Under the pieces are notes generated by a model. That model had not been told where the DNA came from. It searched no databases and was given only the letters and a program-made list of their open reading frames with translations. Shown here one piece after another: positions 8,220 to 16,744 of a stretch of DNA of 63,436 nucleotides. Location: assembly GCA_031271905.1 (NCBI GenBank), contig JAISUT010000057.1, positions 1 through 63,436 of the forward strand, given 5' to 3'. A program made the translations under genes and the position numbers. Source of the stretch: Acidobacteriota bacterium. Lineage in GTDB: Bacteria; Acidobacteriota; UBA6911. Every line of letters begins with the position of its first letter. Within the stretch, counting starts at the first letter, position 1.

Positions 8220-8981
8220 TCACATCGCCATGCCGCCGTCGGCCTGGACGACCTGCCCGGTGATGTAGCGGGCGTCGTCCGAAAGCAGGAACGCCGCGAC
8301 GCGAGCCGCCTCCTCCGCCGTCCCGGCGCGCCCCAGCGGGATGTTTTGCAGGATCTTGGCTTTTATCTCTTCCGGCAGGCCCTGGGTCATCTCCGTGTCG
8401 ATGAGGCCGAACGCCAAGGCGTTGACCGTGACGTTGCGACCCGCCAGCTCTCGCGCCAAGGTCTTGGTCAGCCCGGCCAGCCCCGCCTTGGAGGCGGCGT
8501 AGTTCGCCTGTCCGATGTTGCCGGTCACGCCGGAGACGGACGAGATGTTGAGGATGGCGCCGAAGCGCGCCTTCATCATGACGGGCGCGACGGCCTTCGA
8601 GAAGTTGAACGCCCCCTTGAGGTTCGTGTCCAGCACCTCGTCCCAGTCCCTCTCGCTCATGCGCAGGATGAAATGGTCGCGGACGATGCCGGCGTTGTTG
8701 ACCAGGTAGTCGATGCGCCCGAAGCGGTCGGCGACATCCCTCACCATCGCCTCGGCGGCGGCGAAGTCCGCGACGTCCATCTGCGCGGCGGCGCATTCGA
8801 CCCCCAGCGCGGCGAGCTCGCCGGCGAGCCGGTCGGCGGCGTCGCGGCTCGCGCGGTAGTTGAAGGCGACATGGCAACCGCGCCGCCCCAGCTCCAATGC
8901 GATGGCGCGACCGATGCCGCGCGCAGCCCCGGTGACGATGGCGACCCTTTTTCGCAATGCCGCCGTTGCAGCCTCGTCCAT
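8220..8981 (-). CDS. fabG: 3-oxoacyl-[acyl-carrier-protein] reductase (SDR family)
   Basis: 253 residues, a classical short-chain dehydrogenase. It has the nucleotide-binding TGAARGIG, the NNAG motif, and a catalytic Ser (NISSVSG) with Tyr/Lys in YAASKAG. It ends in ITGQVVQADGGMAM, typical of FabG. The expected reaction is NADPH-dependent reduction of 3-oxoacyl-ACP in fatty acid elongation. The usual NAVAPGFIxTDM loop reads NALAFGLIDTEM, which is slightly divergent. No acp, fabD or fabF is adjacent, so it may be an accessory FabG paralogue or another SDR reductase. ATG 8981 is preceded by GAGGA. Confidence 0.8.
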   Translation of the reverse strand: MDEAATAALRKRVAIVTGAARGIGRAIALELGRRGCHVAFNYRASRDAADRLAGELAALGVECAAAQMDVADFAAAEAMVRDVADRFGRIDYLVNNAGIVRDHFILRMSERDWDEVLDTNLKGAFNFSKAVAPVMMKARFGAILNISSVSGVTGNIGQANYAASKAGLAGLTKTLARELAGRNVTVNALAFGLIDTEMTQGLPEEIKAKILQNIPLGRAGTAEEAARVAAFLLSDDARYITGQVVQADGGMAM

Positions 8982-9007
8982 GTGTGTCCTCGCAGTGGAG
9001 CCCGCCG

Positions 9008-9181
9008 TCAGAACGGGAAGGGGTACATCAGCCAGCCGCCGACGACGGACAGGATGACGAAGGCGAACATGAGGATCAGGAAATAGCGGACGCGCGCCCG
9101 CGCCCCCTGCTTCACCAGGAAGGTCAACACCAGCGAGGTCAGGACGCTGAACACCAGCATCATGGCGAAATGGCCTCTCAC
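9008..9181 (-). CDS. 57-residue two-helix membrane protein
   Basis: Starts with GTG at 9181, overlapping the stop of the upstream membrane gene (GTGA). It encodes 57 residues: FAMMLVFSVLTSLVLTFLV (helix 1), a short KQGARARVR loop, FLILMFAFVILSVVGG (helix 2) and the end WLMYPFPF. The overlap, codon usage and clean two-helix layout support a real, translationally coupled gene. It is unrecognised; it may be an accessory subunit of the upstream membrane protein. Confidence 0.6.
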   Translation of the reverse strand: MRGHFAMMLVFSVLTSLVLTFLVKQGARARVRYFLILMFAFVILSVVGGWLMYPFPF

Positions 9182-9633
9182 GGCTTCCTCCCCCTGGCGA
9201 TGTCGAACACGTCGATGACCGTCAATATGTTCAGGCAGCCCGCCACCCAGATGAATTTATTGGCGTAGTCGTAGGTGTAAGCGGTGGGGTCGCCCACCCC
9301 CGCGCCCAGCATCCACGGGATCCAGTACGGCAAGCCCGACCACACATTCGCGATGGATTCGAGCGTGGGGAAGAGGCCGCCGAAGTTCGGATCCGCCAAA
9401 CGCCCGTCCAACCCGACGCCCAGCAGGATCATGGCGGTGATGCAGCAGAAGAAGACCCCCGCACGATCCCATTTGCGGAAAAGCGCGTGCCCGAGCCCCG
9501 GGACCAGCCAACCCGCCACGCAGGCGACCGCCGTCTTCGCCGCGTCGGCGCGGGGCAGGACGACTTCAAGATCCGCCGGGACATCGGCCTTTTCAGCGGT
9601 TTTCCCCCCTGTCTGCCTATTCTGCGCGTCCAT
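9178..9633 (-). CDS. small multi-pass membrane protein (DUF6677-like)
   Basis: 151 residues. After a 30-residue charged N-terminus come hydrophobic helices (AVACVAGWLVPGLGHALF, GVFFCCITAMILLGVGL, FIWVAGCLNILTVIDVFDIARG). The WLVPGLGHxxxxKWxRA pattern is typical of TM2/DUF6677-type proteins of unknown function. It is coupled by a GTGA overlap to the 57-residue membrane protein, and precedes fabG on the same strand by about 200 bp. The precise family name is from memory and less certain than the membrane topology. Confidence 0.6.
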   Translation of the reverse strand: MDAQNRQTGGKTAEKADVPADLEVVLPRADAAKTAVACVAGWLVPGLGHALFRKWDRAGVFFCCITAMILLGVGLDGRLADPNFGGLFPTLESIANVWSGLPYWIPWMLGAGVGDPTAYTYDYANKFIWVAGCLNILTVIDVFDIARGRKP

Positions 9634-9765
9634 GGCATGGAATCTTACGGAACGTCCCTAGGCCAGTCAAGCACAAGGTGGCGCTTCATCCCCGCTTCAG
9701 CCCGGTCGCCTCAACCGGCGCCGACCGGCGGTCTGACGTGCGCCGGAGACGGCGGGAACCGTCCG

Positions 9766-10665
9766 CTACGCGCCGAACAGCGAGCGCAACGCGGCGAGGT
9801 TGCCGAGATCCGCGCCGCCGTCGGGCGCACCGTCCAGTTCTTTCGGGGTCTCCAAGATTTTCGGCACGGCGGCAAAGCGCCGGTCGTTGACGACGCAGGA
9901 GAAGGCTTCCATGCCAAGGCACCCCTTGCCGATGTGGAAATGACGGTCTACGCGGCTCCCCAGCCCTTTCCGGCTGTCGTTGACATGGATCACCCCGATC
10001 TTGCCGACGCCGACCAGCCGGTCGAACTCGCGCATCGTCTCGTCGTAGGCGTCCCGCGTCCGCAAGTCGTATCCGGCGGCGAAGACGTGCGCGGTGTCGA
10101 AGCAGACGCCGAGACGCCCCGACGAGACGGCGGCGACCTCCCTTTCCAACGGCTCCATGATGGCCGCCAGCTCCTCGAAGCGGCTGCCGAGGACGCTCCC
10201 CTGCCCCGCCATGGTTTCGAGCAGGATCGCGACGCCGGGCGCGAGCCGGTCGAACGCGCCCCGGAGCGCGGCGACGACCCGCGCCACCCCGGCGTCCACG
10301 CCTGCGCCCTTGTGGGCGCCGGGATGGAGCACCAGCGAGGGGATGCCGAGCAGGCGCGCCCGCTCCGCCTCCTCGACGAAGGCGTCCACCGACTTCCGCC
10401 ACAGCGCGTCGTCGGGCGAACCCAGGTTGACCAGGTAGCTGTCGTGCGCGACCACGGCCGCGATGCCGCAACTTCGCCGCCGTTCGGCGAAAAGCTCCCG
10501 GTCGCGGTCGGTCAGGGGTTTGGCAGCCCACTGGTTGCTGCTTTTCAGGAACATCTGCACCGCGCGGCAGCCCACGTCGCGCCCGCGCTCCAACGCACGA
10601 TGCACGCCGCCCGCTATCGACATGTGCGCCCCGACCAAAAGCCCTTCCGCGCCCCCTGCCCCCAT
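9766..10665 (-). CDS. nfo: endonuclease IV (AP endonuclease)
   Basis: 299 residues of the TIM-barrel AP endonuclease family, which incises DNA 5' of abasic sites in base excision repair using three zinc ions. The metal-binding stretches are present: GAHMSIAGGV, HDSYLVNLG, LHPGAHKG, LLETMAGQG, CFDTAHVFAAGYD, HVNDS and DRHFHIGKG. ATG 10665 has GGGGGAGGGG ahead of it; the longer frame from TTG 10689 would overlap that site. Length is normal for the family. It stands alone, divergent from def. Confidence 0.93.
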   Translation of the reverse strand: MGAGGAEGLLVGAHMSIAGGVHRALERGRDVGCRAVQMFLKSSNQWAAKPLTDRDRELFAERRRSCGIAAVVAHDSYLVNLGSPDDALWRKSVDAFVEEAERARLLGIPSLVLHPGAHKGAGVDAGVARVVAALRGAFDRLAPGVAILLETMAGQGSVLGSRFEELAAIMEPLEREVAAVSSGRLGVCFDTAHVFAAGYDLRTRDAYDETMREFDRLVGVGKIGVIHVNDSRKGLGSRVDRHFHIGKGCLGMEAFSCVVNDRRFAAVPKILETPKELDGAPDGGADLGNLAALRSLFGA

Positions 10666-10796
10666 GACGTCGCGCCCCTCCCCCGGCAAACGCGCACTTT
10701 ATCGCACCGCCCCGCCCGCCGCAAGCCCGCAGGGCGCAGCCGGGCGGCAACCCGGCTATTTACTTCCCTCCCCCCCTCCCTTAAACTTCACCGCTT

Positions 10797-11306
10797 ATGA
10801 AGATGAAGATCTTGAAATACGGCGAGCCGTCGCTGCGGGAAGTCAGCAAGCCCGTCGAGGCGTTCGACGAATCCTTGGAGAAGCTGGTCGCGGACATGTT
10901 CGAGACCATGTACGCCGCGCCCGGCGTGGGGCTCGCCGCCCCGCAGGTGGGGGTCAACCGCCGGCTGGTCGTCATCGACGTCTCCGGCGGCAAGGAGAAG
11001 GGCGCGGGGATGGTTTTGTGCAACCCCCGCATCGTCGCCGCAGAAGGGACGCAGAAGGGGGAGGAGGGGTGCCTGAGCGTCCCCGATTTCAGCGAGAGCG
11101 TGACCCGCCCCATGAAAGTCGTGGTCGAGGCGCAGGACGCGAAGGGCGAGCCGGTCCGCGTCGAGGGGGAGGAGCTTCTGGCGCGCGCCATCTGCCACGA
11201 GCTCGACCACCTGGACGGCGTGATGTTCGTCGATCTGCTCAGCCCGCTGAAGCGCTCCCTCATCCGCAGTAAAATCAAAAAGCTTGCCAAAGCCGGGAAG
11301 TGGTGA
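10797..11306 (+). CDS. def: peptide deformylase
   Basis: 169 residues with all three deformylase motifs: GVGLAAPQ, EGCLSVP (Cys metal ligand) and CHELDHLDG (HExxH metal site). It removes the formyl group from nascent proteins. It is first in the operon def-fmt-rsmB, and its stop overlaps the fmt start (TGATG at 11304-11308), so the enzymes that add and remove the formyl group are translationally coupled. Confidence 0.97.
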   Translation: MKMKILKYGEPSLREVSKPVEAFDESLEKLVADMFETMYAAPGVGLAAPQVGVNRRLVVIDVSGGKEKGAGMVLCNPRIVAAEGTQKGEEGCLSVPDFSESVTRPMKVVVEAQDAKGEPVRVEGEELLARAICHELDHLDGVMFVDLLSPLKRSLIRSKIKKLAKAGKW

Positions 11307-12241
11307 TGCGCGTCCTTTTCCTTGGAACACCGGAGTTCTCCGCCGTCTGCCTGCGGGCGTTGCTCGAAAACCCCCGGAACTACGACGTGTGCGGCGTCTT
11401 CACCCAGCCCGACCGCCCCTCGGGGCGAGGACACCGCCTGCACGCCTCGCCGGTCAAGGAGTTGGCGCTGGCGCGCGGCATCGAGGTCTTCCAACCCGCG
11501 CGGTTGCGCGCCGAGGAGAACCGCCCGGTCGTGGAGCGCCTCCGCCCCGATGTGATCGTGACCGCCTCCTACGGCCAGCTCGTGCCGACCTGGATGCTTC
11601 GGCTCTCGCGCCTCTACCCGGTCAACGTCCATGCGTCGCTGCTACCGCGCTGGCGCGGCGCCTCGCCCGTCGCGCGGGCGATCCTCGCAGGGGATGCGTC
11701 CAGCGGCGTGAGCATCATCGTCATGGAGGAGGCGCTGGACGCCGGAGGCGTCCTGTCGAGCGAGGAGCTCCCCATCCCGCCCGAGGCGACGGCGGGGACG
11801 CTCATGCAGGCGCTCGCCGACGTGGGGGCGAGGTTGATGCTGCGCACGCTGGAAGGGATGCAGGCCGGACGCTTGACGCCGACGCCGCAGGACGAGGCGC
11901 GCGTCACCTGGGCGAAGAAGATCACGCGGGCGGAGTCGCCGGTCTCCTGGGAGAAGCCGGCGGCGGAGATCCACAACCAGATACGGGGGTTGAACCCCTG
12001 GCCTGCGGCCAGCGTCAGTTTCCGCGGCGAGAGGCTGAGCCTCTGGCGAAGCCTGCCGGCGGAGGCGGTTGACGCCGCGCCGGGGACGATGCTGGGGGTG
12101 CACGGCGACGCCATGCGCGTGCGTTGCGGCGGCGGCACGGCGCTCGACCTGCTCGAAGTGCAACGCCCAGGCAAGCGGCGGGTGAGCGGTCGCGACTTCG
12201 CCGCCGGCGCGCGCCTCAAGCCCGGAGACCTCCTGCGCTGA
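11306..12241 (+). CDS. fmt: methionyl-tRNA formyltransferase
   Basis: 311 residues from the ATG inside the def stop overlap. N-terminal formyltransferase fold with VLFLGTPEFS, the catalytic/folate loop NVHASLLPRWRGASP and the C-terminal OB-like domain (INxQIRGLNPWPAA-type, here HNQIRGLNPWPAASV). It formylates initiator Met-tRNA using 10-formyl-THF. It is followed 26 bp later by rsmB. Confidence 0.97.
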   Translation: MRVLFLGTPEFSAVCLRALLENPRNYDVCGVFTQPDRPSGRGHRLHASPVKELALARGIEVFQPARLRAEENRPVVERLRPDVIVTASYGQLVPTWMLRLSRLYPVNVHASLLPRWRGASPVARAILAGDASSGVSIIVMEEALDAGGVLSSEELPIPPEATAGTLMQALADVGARLMLRTLEGMQAGRLTPTPQDEARVTWAKKITRAESPVSWEKPAAEIHNQIRGLNPWPAASVSFRGERLSLWRSLPAEAVDAAPGTMLGVHGDAMRVRCGGGTALDLLEVQRPGKRRVSGRDFAAGARLKPGDLLR

Positions 12242-12267
12242 ACCATACGGAGGATTCGCATCCAGAC

Positions 12268-13569
12268 ATGCCCGCACCCGCCCGCCAACTGACCTTCGAC
12301 CTCCTCGGACGCATCGAGTCGAGGCGCCTGCACAGCGACGACGCCGTGAATTCTCCCGAGATGGCGCGACTCGACCCACGCGACCGCAACTTGACGACGG
12401 AGCTGGTCTACGGCGTGTTGCGCCACCGGGCGACGCTCGACTGGCTGATCAAGGCGCACAGCTCGCGCCCCTGGCAGGCGACTGAGGCTGGCGCGAGGAT
12501 CGTCCTCCGCATGGCGCTCTACCAGTTTTGGAAGATGGATCGCATCCCGGACCACGCCCTGGTCAATGACGCCGTGGAGCTCGCCAAACGCCGCATCGGC
12601 CCCGGCGTCGCCGGCTACGTCAACGGCGTCTTGCGGCGGTTGGCGCGCCTGCGGCCGTGGGACAAGGACGGTTGGCTGGCCGGCGCGCCGGAGCATGTCG
12701 CGCTCTCGTTGCCGCCCTGGCTCTGGACGCGCTGGCGCAAGCGCTTCGGCGGGAGGCGGGCGCGGGAGTTCGCGCTGTCGCTGCTTTCGCCCCCGCCCGT
12801 CGCCTTCCGTTGCGACGGCGCATCCGGCGGGGAGGCGCCGTCGTTCGCAGGCTTCCGGGAGTCGGAGGTCGTCCCTGGCGCGTACCTGCCCGACGGCGCA
12901 GGCGAGGGCGCCCCGCCGCCCGACGCCTACTTCCAAGACGAGGCGTCCCAACTGATCCCGTTCCTCGGCGGGGCGCCCCCCGCGGGGGGCGCGGTATGGG
13001 ACGCCTGCGCCGCGCCGGGGGGGAAGGCGGCGATCCTCGCCGGGATCGCGGGCGCGGGGACGGTGTTGGTCGCGAGCGACCTGGACCTGCGACGGGCGGG
13101 ACGGCTGCGCGAGGTGTTGCGCAGGGCGCGGGCGGGATGCGCCGTCGCTCCTACGGTGGCCGTCGCTGACGCGCGTGAGACGCCGCCGTTTCGCGCCCTC
13201 TTCGACCTGGTCTGCGCCGACGTCCCCTGCTCCGGGCTGGGGACGCTGCGGCGGAACCCGGAGATCAAGTGGCGCATCCAGCCGGAAGACCTGGGGGCGT
13301 TGCACGAGACGCAACGGAGGATCCTCCAAAGCGTCGCCGGGGCGGTGCGTCCGGGCGGGAGGTTGCTCTACTCCACCTGCTCCACCGAGCCGGAGGAGAA
13401 CGAGCGGGTGGTCGAGGGCTTCCTGCGCGAGCACGGGGGGTTCCGCGTGGAAGCGCCCGTGCAGCCTGCGGGCGTCGGACTGTGGACGGGGGACGACGGG
13501 ATGGTGCGGACGTTCCCGGGAACGCGCCCGTGGGACGGCTTTTTCGCCGCCCTCTTGGTGAAGGTGTAG
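12268..13569 (+). CDS. rsmB: 16S rRNA (cytosine-967-C5)-methyltransferase
   Basis: 433 residues from ATG 12268. The N-terminal NusB-like RNA-binding domain (ARQLTFDLLGRI...LVNDAVELAKR) is followed by the SAM-dependent Rossmann methyltransferase with DACAAPGGK (SAM), DVPCSGLGT (PCS cysteine) and YSTCS (catalytic cysteine). Third gene of the def operon. Its TAG stop shares its G with the first base of a miniature inverted-repeat element. Confidence 0.93.
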   Translation: MPAPARQLTFDLLGRIESRRLHSDDAVNSPEMARLDPRDRNLTTELVYGVLRHRATLDWLIKAHSSRPWQATEAGARIVLRMALYQFWKMDRIPDHALVNDAVELAKRRIGPGVAGYVNGVLRRLARLRPWDKDGWLAGAPEHVALSLPPWLWTRWRKRFGGRRAREFALSLLSPPPVAFRCDGASGGEAPSFAGFRESEVVPGAYLPDGAGEGAPPPDAYFQDEASQLIPFLGGAPPAGGAVWDACAAPGGKAAILAGIAGAGTVLVASDLDLRRAGRLREVLRRARAGCAVAPTVAVADARETPPFRALFDLVCADVPCSGLGTLRRNPEIKWRIQPEDLGALHETQRRILQSVAGAVRPGGRLLYSTCSTEPEENERVVEGFLREHGGFRVEAPVQPAGVGLWTGDDGMVRTFPGTRPWDGFFAALLVKV

Positions 13570-13631
13570 GGAACCTCTAAAAAGCTCGCAGACCAGGCGC
13601 AACGCAGCGTCCGGGGTTTTTAGAGGCTCCC
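13569..13631 (-). mobile_element. miniature inverted-repeat element, copy B (complete, 63 bp)
   Basis: Begins GGGAACCTCTAAAAAG and ends GGTTTTTAGAGGCTCCC. The asymmetric core CTCGCAGACCAGGCGCAACGC is the reverse complement of the copy C core, so it is inserted in the opposite orientation. The flanks TGTA and TGTG agree at 3 of 4 bases. It starts exactly at the last base of the rsmB stop codon and could fold into a hairpin at the end of the def-fmt-rsmB transcript. Confidence 0.8.
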
Positions 13632-13760
13632 TGTGGCAGACGGCGGCCTGCGTCGGGCGGCTTGCGTGAAGTTTGCGATTGACGATTGCGGCGCAATCGG
13701 AAAAAATCTCCTTTTGCTTTTTCCTTCATGTTGGGCGTGTCGCGCCCACGCAGGTGGACG

Positions 13761-14417
13761 ATGGAGCTTGCGCCTTCGATATTGAGCGCGGATTTCGCGC
13801 GGCTGGCGGACGAGATCGGCAAAGTGGAGGACGCCGGGGCGGACTTGGTGCACCTGGACGTGATGGACGGGCGGTTCGTGCCGAACTTCACCTTCGGGCC
13901 ACCGGTGGTCGCCGCCGTGCGCCGCGCCACATCCTTGCCGCTGGACGCGCACCTCATGGTGGAGTCGCCGGCGAGACTCCTGGACGCCTTCATAGAGGCC
14001 GGGGTGGACCGCCTCTCGGTGCATCTGGAGGCGGACCCGCACCTGGATCGGACGCTGCACGCCATCAAAGAGGCGGGGGTGGTCGCGGGGGTGGCGCTCA
14101 ACCCATCGACGCCGCTCGGAGCCTTGGACGAGGTGTTGGGGCTCGCCGACTTCGTGCTGGTCATGACGGTCAACCCCGGTTTCGGCGGGCAGCGTTTCAT
14201 CCCCTCGACGTTGAAAAAAATCAAACGCCTGCGGGAGATCGTCGTATCAAACGGCTACCAGGCCAAGATCGAGGTGGACGGCGGCATCGGCGCGGACAAC
14301 CTGCGGGAGGTCTTGGCGGCAGGCGCGGAGACCATCGTCGTCGGCTCCGCCGTGTTCGCGTCCCCGGAAGGGGCGGCGGCGGCGGTCAGGGAATTGAGGG
14401 AACTTGCATCGAACTGA
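13761..14417 (+). CDS. rpe: ribulose-phosphate 3-epimerase
   Basis: 218 residues from ATG 13761 (AGGTGG eight bases upstream; the frame is open 75 bases further but without homology). TIM barrel with APSILSADF, the metal-binding HLDVMDGRFVPN, DAHLMVESP, MTVNPGFGGQ and EVDGGI. It interconverts ribulose-5-P and xylulose-5-P in the pentose phosphate pathway. Followed by a BamD-like lipoprotein and a receiver-domain protein on the same strand. Confidence 0.96.
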   Translation: MELAPSILSADFARLADEIGKVEDAGADLVHLDVMDGRFVPNFTFGPPVVAAVRRATSLPLDAHLMVESPARLLDAFIEAGVDRLSVHLEADPHLDRTLHAIKEAGVVAGVALNPSTPLGALDEVLGLADFVLVMTVNPGFGGQRFIPSTLKKIKRLREIVVSNGYQAKIEVDGGIGADNLREVLAAGAETIVVGSAVFASPEGAAAAVRELRELASN

Positions 14418-14546
14418 CGGGGCGAGCCTCGGAAGCAGGCGGGCGCCACGTTGCGAACCACGGCCTTGGCGGTGACAGGTCGTTCGGGAGGCGGTTGGAT
14501 CGGCATGGGAAGTTTGAAAAAATTCAGGGACCGGGGAGGTCTTTCC

Positions 14547-15704
14547 ATGGAACGGGCGGCGCGCGGCGCCTTGGGCGTGCTGGCGGTCGCGTTGTTGGGT
14601 TGCCTGCCCGGATGCGTGCAGAAGAGCGCCAGCCTCCAGAAGAGCATCGCCCCCCCGGACAAGACCCTTTTCGAGACCGGCGAGAACTACCTGAAGCGGG
14701 GGCAGTACATCAAATCGCGGCTCGCGTTCCAAACGTTGCTCAACACCTACCCCGACAGCGACATGGCGTCGGAAGCCTACTTCTCCATGGGCGACTCCTT
14801 CTATGAGGAGGGGGGGACGGAAAACCTCTTGCAGGCCGAAGACCAGTACAAGAACTTCATCGTGTTCTATCCGGGCGACCCCAAGTCAGACGACGCGCAG
14901 ATGAAGATCATCTCGCTCAACTACAAGATGATGCGCTCGCCCGACCGCGACCCGCAGTACGCGCATCGCACGCTGGAGGAGATCGAAGTCCTCGAGCGGA
15001 AATACCCGAACAGCGACTTCCTGCCCATAGCCCGCCAGCTCAAGGTCGGCGTCGAGGACAACCTGGCGCGGGGCGACCTGAGCGTCGGGGAGTTCTACCT
15101 GAAGCGGAAAAACCCGCTCGGGGCGCGGCTCCGATTCCAAGAGGTCGTGGACAAATACAAAGACTTCGAAGAGATGGACCGGGTGCTGTTCCGCCTCGGG
15201 GAGCTGTACGACCTCGTGCAAAACCCGGAGGCTGCCATCTACTACACCAAGGTGGTGGAGGGCTACCCTTTCAGCGAGTATTACGAAGACGCCAAGGCCC
15301 GGCTGACGGAGCTGGGGCAGAACATACCGGAAGTCAACCAGGACCTTGCCGCCGCCAACCAGGCGAAAATCAGGCCGGACGCGGGTTTCTCGCCGCTGAA
15401 GCCGCTAGTCGATTTCGGCAAGGCGCTGGGGTTCATCGCGCCGCCCGACCAGTACGCGGTCGCGCAAAAGACGATCGCCGACGAGAAGGCTGCGGCGGCG
15501 AAGGAGGCTGCGGCGGGGGCGGGCGAGGACATCCTGATCGAGTCGGAGATTCGCAAGAGCGCTTCCGGCGCCGCCACGGACGAGTCCTCACCGGCTGGCG
15601 CGACGACGGGAGGCGCGGGTGAAGTCGCCACGCCTGACGGCGCGTCCGGCGACGGCGAGACGCCCCGGAAACCTAGCCGCTACCAGCGCAAACCCGCACG
15701 GTAG
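14547..15704 (+). CDS. BamD-like outer-membrane lipoprotein with TPRs
   Basis: 385 residues from ATG 14547, which has GGGGAGG at good spacing. The signal peptide ends in the lipobox LPGC. Residues about 35-240 are TPR-like helices: ENYLKRGQYIKSRLAFQTL, DSDMASEAYFSMGDSFYEE, AEDQYKNFIVFYPGD and VGEFYLKRKNPLGARLRF, as in BamD/YfiO of the outer-membrane protein assembly machine. The C-terminal 110 residues are low-complexity Ala/Gly/Glu-rich and end basic. It is longer than E. coli BamD (245), so it could be a BamD paralogue or another OM TPR lipoprotein. Confidence 0.8.
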   Translation: MERAARGALGVLAVALLGCLPGCVQKSASLQKSIAPPDKTLFETGENYLKRGQYIKSRLAFQTLLNTYPDSDMASEAYFSMGDSFYEEGGTENLLQAEDQYKNFIVFYPGDPKSDDAQMKIISLNYKMMRSPDRDPQYAHRTLEEIEVLERKYPNSDFLPIARQLKVGVEDNLARGDLSVGEFYLKRKNPLGARLRFQEVVDKYKDFEEMDRVLFRLGELYDLVQNPEAAIYYTKVVEGYPFSEYYEDAKARLTELGQNIPEVNQDLAAANQAKIRPDAGFSPLKPLVDFGKALGFIAPPDQYAVAQKTIADEKAAAAKEAAAGAGEDILIESEIRKSASGAATDESSPAGATTGGAGEVATPDGASGDGETPRKPSRYQRKPAR

Positions 15705-15719
15705 CGAGAGGGACAGCCT

Positions 15720-16616
15720 ATGACGTTGCGATTGCTGGTTGCGGACGAGAGCGGGGCGCTACAGAAGATGGTGCGGCTGGCCTACGCCACGGAGGACGCC
15801 GAGATCGAAGCCGTGTTCAGCGGGGATGCGGCGCTGGACATCCTGTACGAGTTCAGGCCCGACGTCGTGCTCGCCGCCGTCGCCCTGCCGGGTTACAGCG
15901 GCTACGAGGTCTGCGAGCTCATCCGGCAAGACCCGGAGTTCGCCCTTACGCCGGTGATCCTCCTGTCCGGGGCGTTCGACCCTTTCGATGATGAGGAGGC
16001 CGCCCGCGTCGAGGCGAGCGGACATCTGACCAAGCCGTTTGACACTTCCGAGATGCTCGACATGATCGAGAGGTTGCGACCGTCGCCTGTGCGCGACAGG
16101 CAACCGTCGCACGTCGGGCAGTGGGGCGATTTCGAAGAATCGCATGAGCTGTCGCCGGCGGAAGCCGAACAGGTCGGCGACGGATTCGAAGGCGGCGGGG
16201 ACGGCGCGGGCATCGCGGAATCCGCCGAGGCGGTCGCCACGGCTCAAACCCGGAACGAGCCATTGGCGGAAACGCCCGCGTCCGCGCCGGATGCCGCTCG
16301 CAACGACAGTGCCGCCGGGCGCGCCGAGCCAGAAGAGGTGCCGGGCGCTATGCACACCTCGGCGCCGACCGCACCGGCGGCTGCAATGACGTCGCCGACG
16401 CCGGCGGGATTTGCCTTTGGCGTCAGCTCCCGCGCCTGGGAATCCTTTTTAGGCGCCGGGCGCATCCTCGACATATTCGACCAGCCGTCCGCGCCGACCG
16501 GCGAGGTGGCGGAAACCGACTGGCGCATCCCCGACAAACTAGTCGACCGGGTGGTGGAGGAAGTCCTCGCCCGCATGGCGCCGGAATTGGAAGCCCTCGT
16601 CCAGAAATACAAATAG
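15720..16616 (+). CDS. receiver-domain protein lacking the phosphoacceptor aspartate
   Basis: 298 residues. Residues 1-118 form a CheY-like receiver with acidic Asp9/Glu10, Ser83 and Lys105 (LTKPF). The position of the phosphorylated Asp (normally LLDxxMPG) is Ala53 in VVLAAVALPG. A 115-residue Ala/Glu/Pro-rich linker leads to a conserved-looking C-terminal helix (PDKLVDRVVEEVLARMAPELEALVQKYK), probably for oligomerisation or partner binding. There is no DNA-binding domain. It lies 15 bp behind the BamD-like gene, so they are likely co-transcribed. It is most likely a phosphorylation-independent protein-protein adaptor. Confidence 0.8.
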   Translation: MTLRLLVADESGALQKMVRLAYATEDAEIEAVFSGDAALDILYEFRPDVVLAAVALPGYSGYEVCELIRQDPEFALTPVILLSGAFDPFDDEEAARVEASGHLTKPFDTSEMLDMIERLRPSPVRDRQPSHVGQWGDFEESHELSPAEAEQVGDGFEGGGDGAGIAESAEAVATAQTRNEPLAETPASAPDAARNDSAAGRAEPEEVPGAMHTSAPTAPAAAMTSPTPAGFAFGVSSRAWESFLGAGRILDIFDQPSAPTGEVAETDWRIPDKLVDRVVEEVLARMAPELEALVQKYK

Positions 16617-16706
16617 CGTCCGTTCATAAAACGAGGGTTCACGATAATTACAGTTCCGCAATAAACACCTATTACTTCCATATTGTTATATGTGATTCTA
16701 AAAAGT

Positions 16707-16728
16707 ACCATTCGACCGACGGAATGGT
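16707..16728. promoter_or_regulatory. dyad upstream of the metal-efflux operon
   Basis: ACCATTC and GAATGGT are separated by 8 bases, the size and form of MerR/CueR-type operators, immediately upstream of the TolC-family gene. The region before it (16616-16706) is AT-rich and promoter-like. No MerR-type regulator gene is nearby, so the regulator is unknown. Confidence 0.4.
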
Positions 16729-16744
16729 CGAGGACATGAACCAT

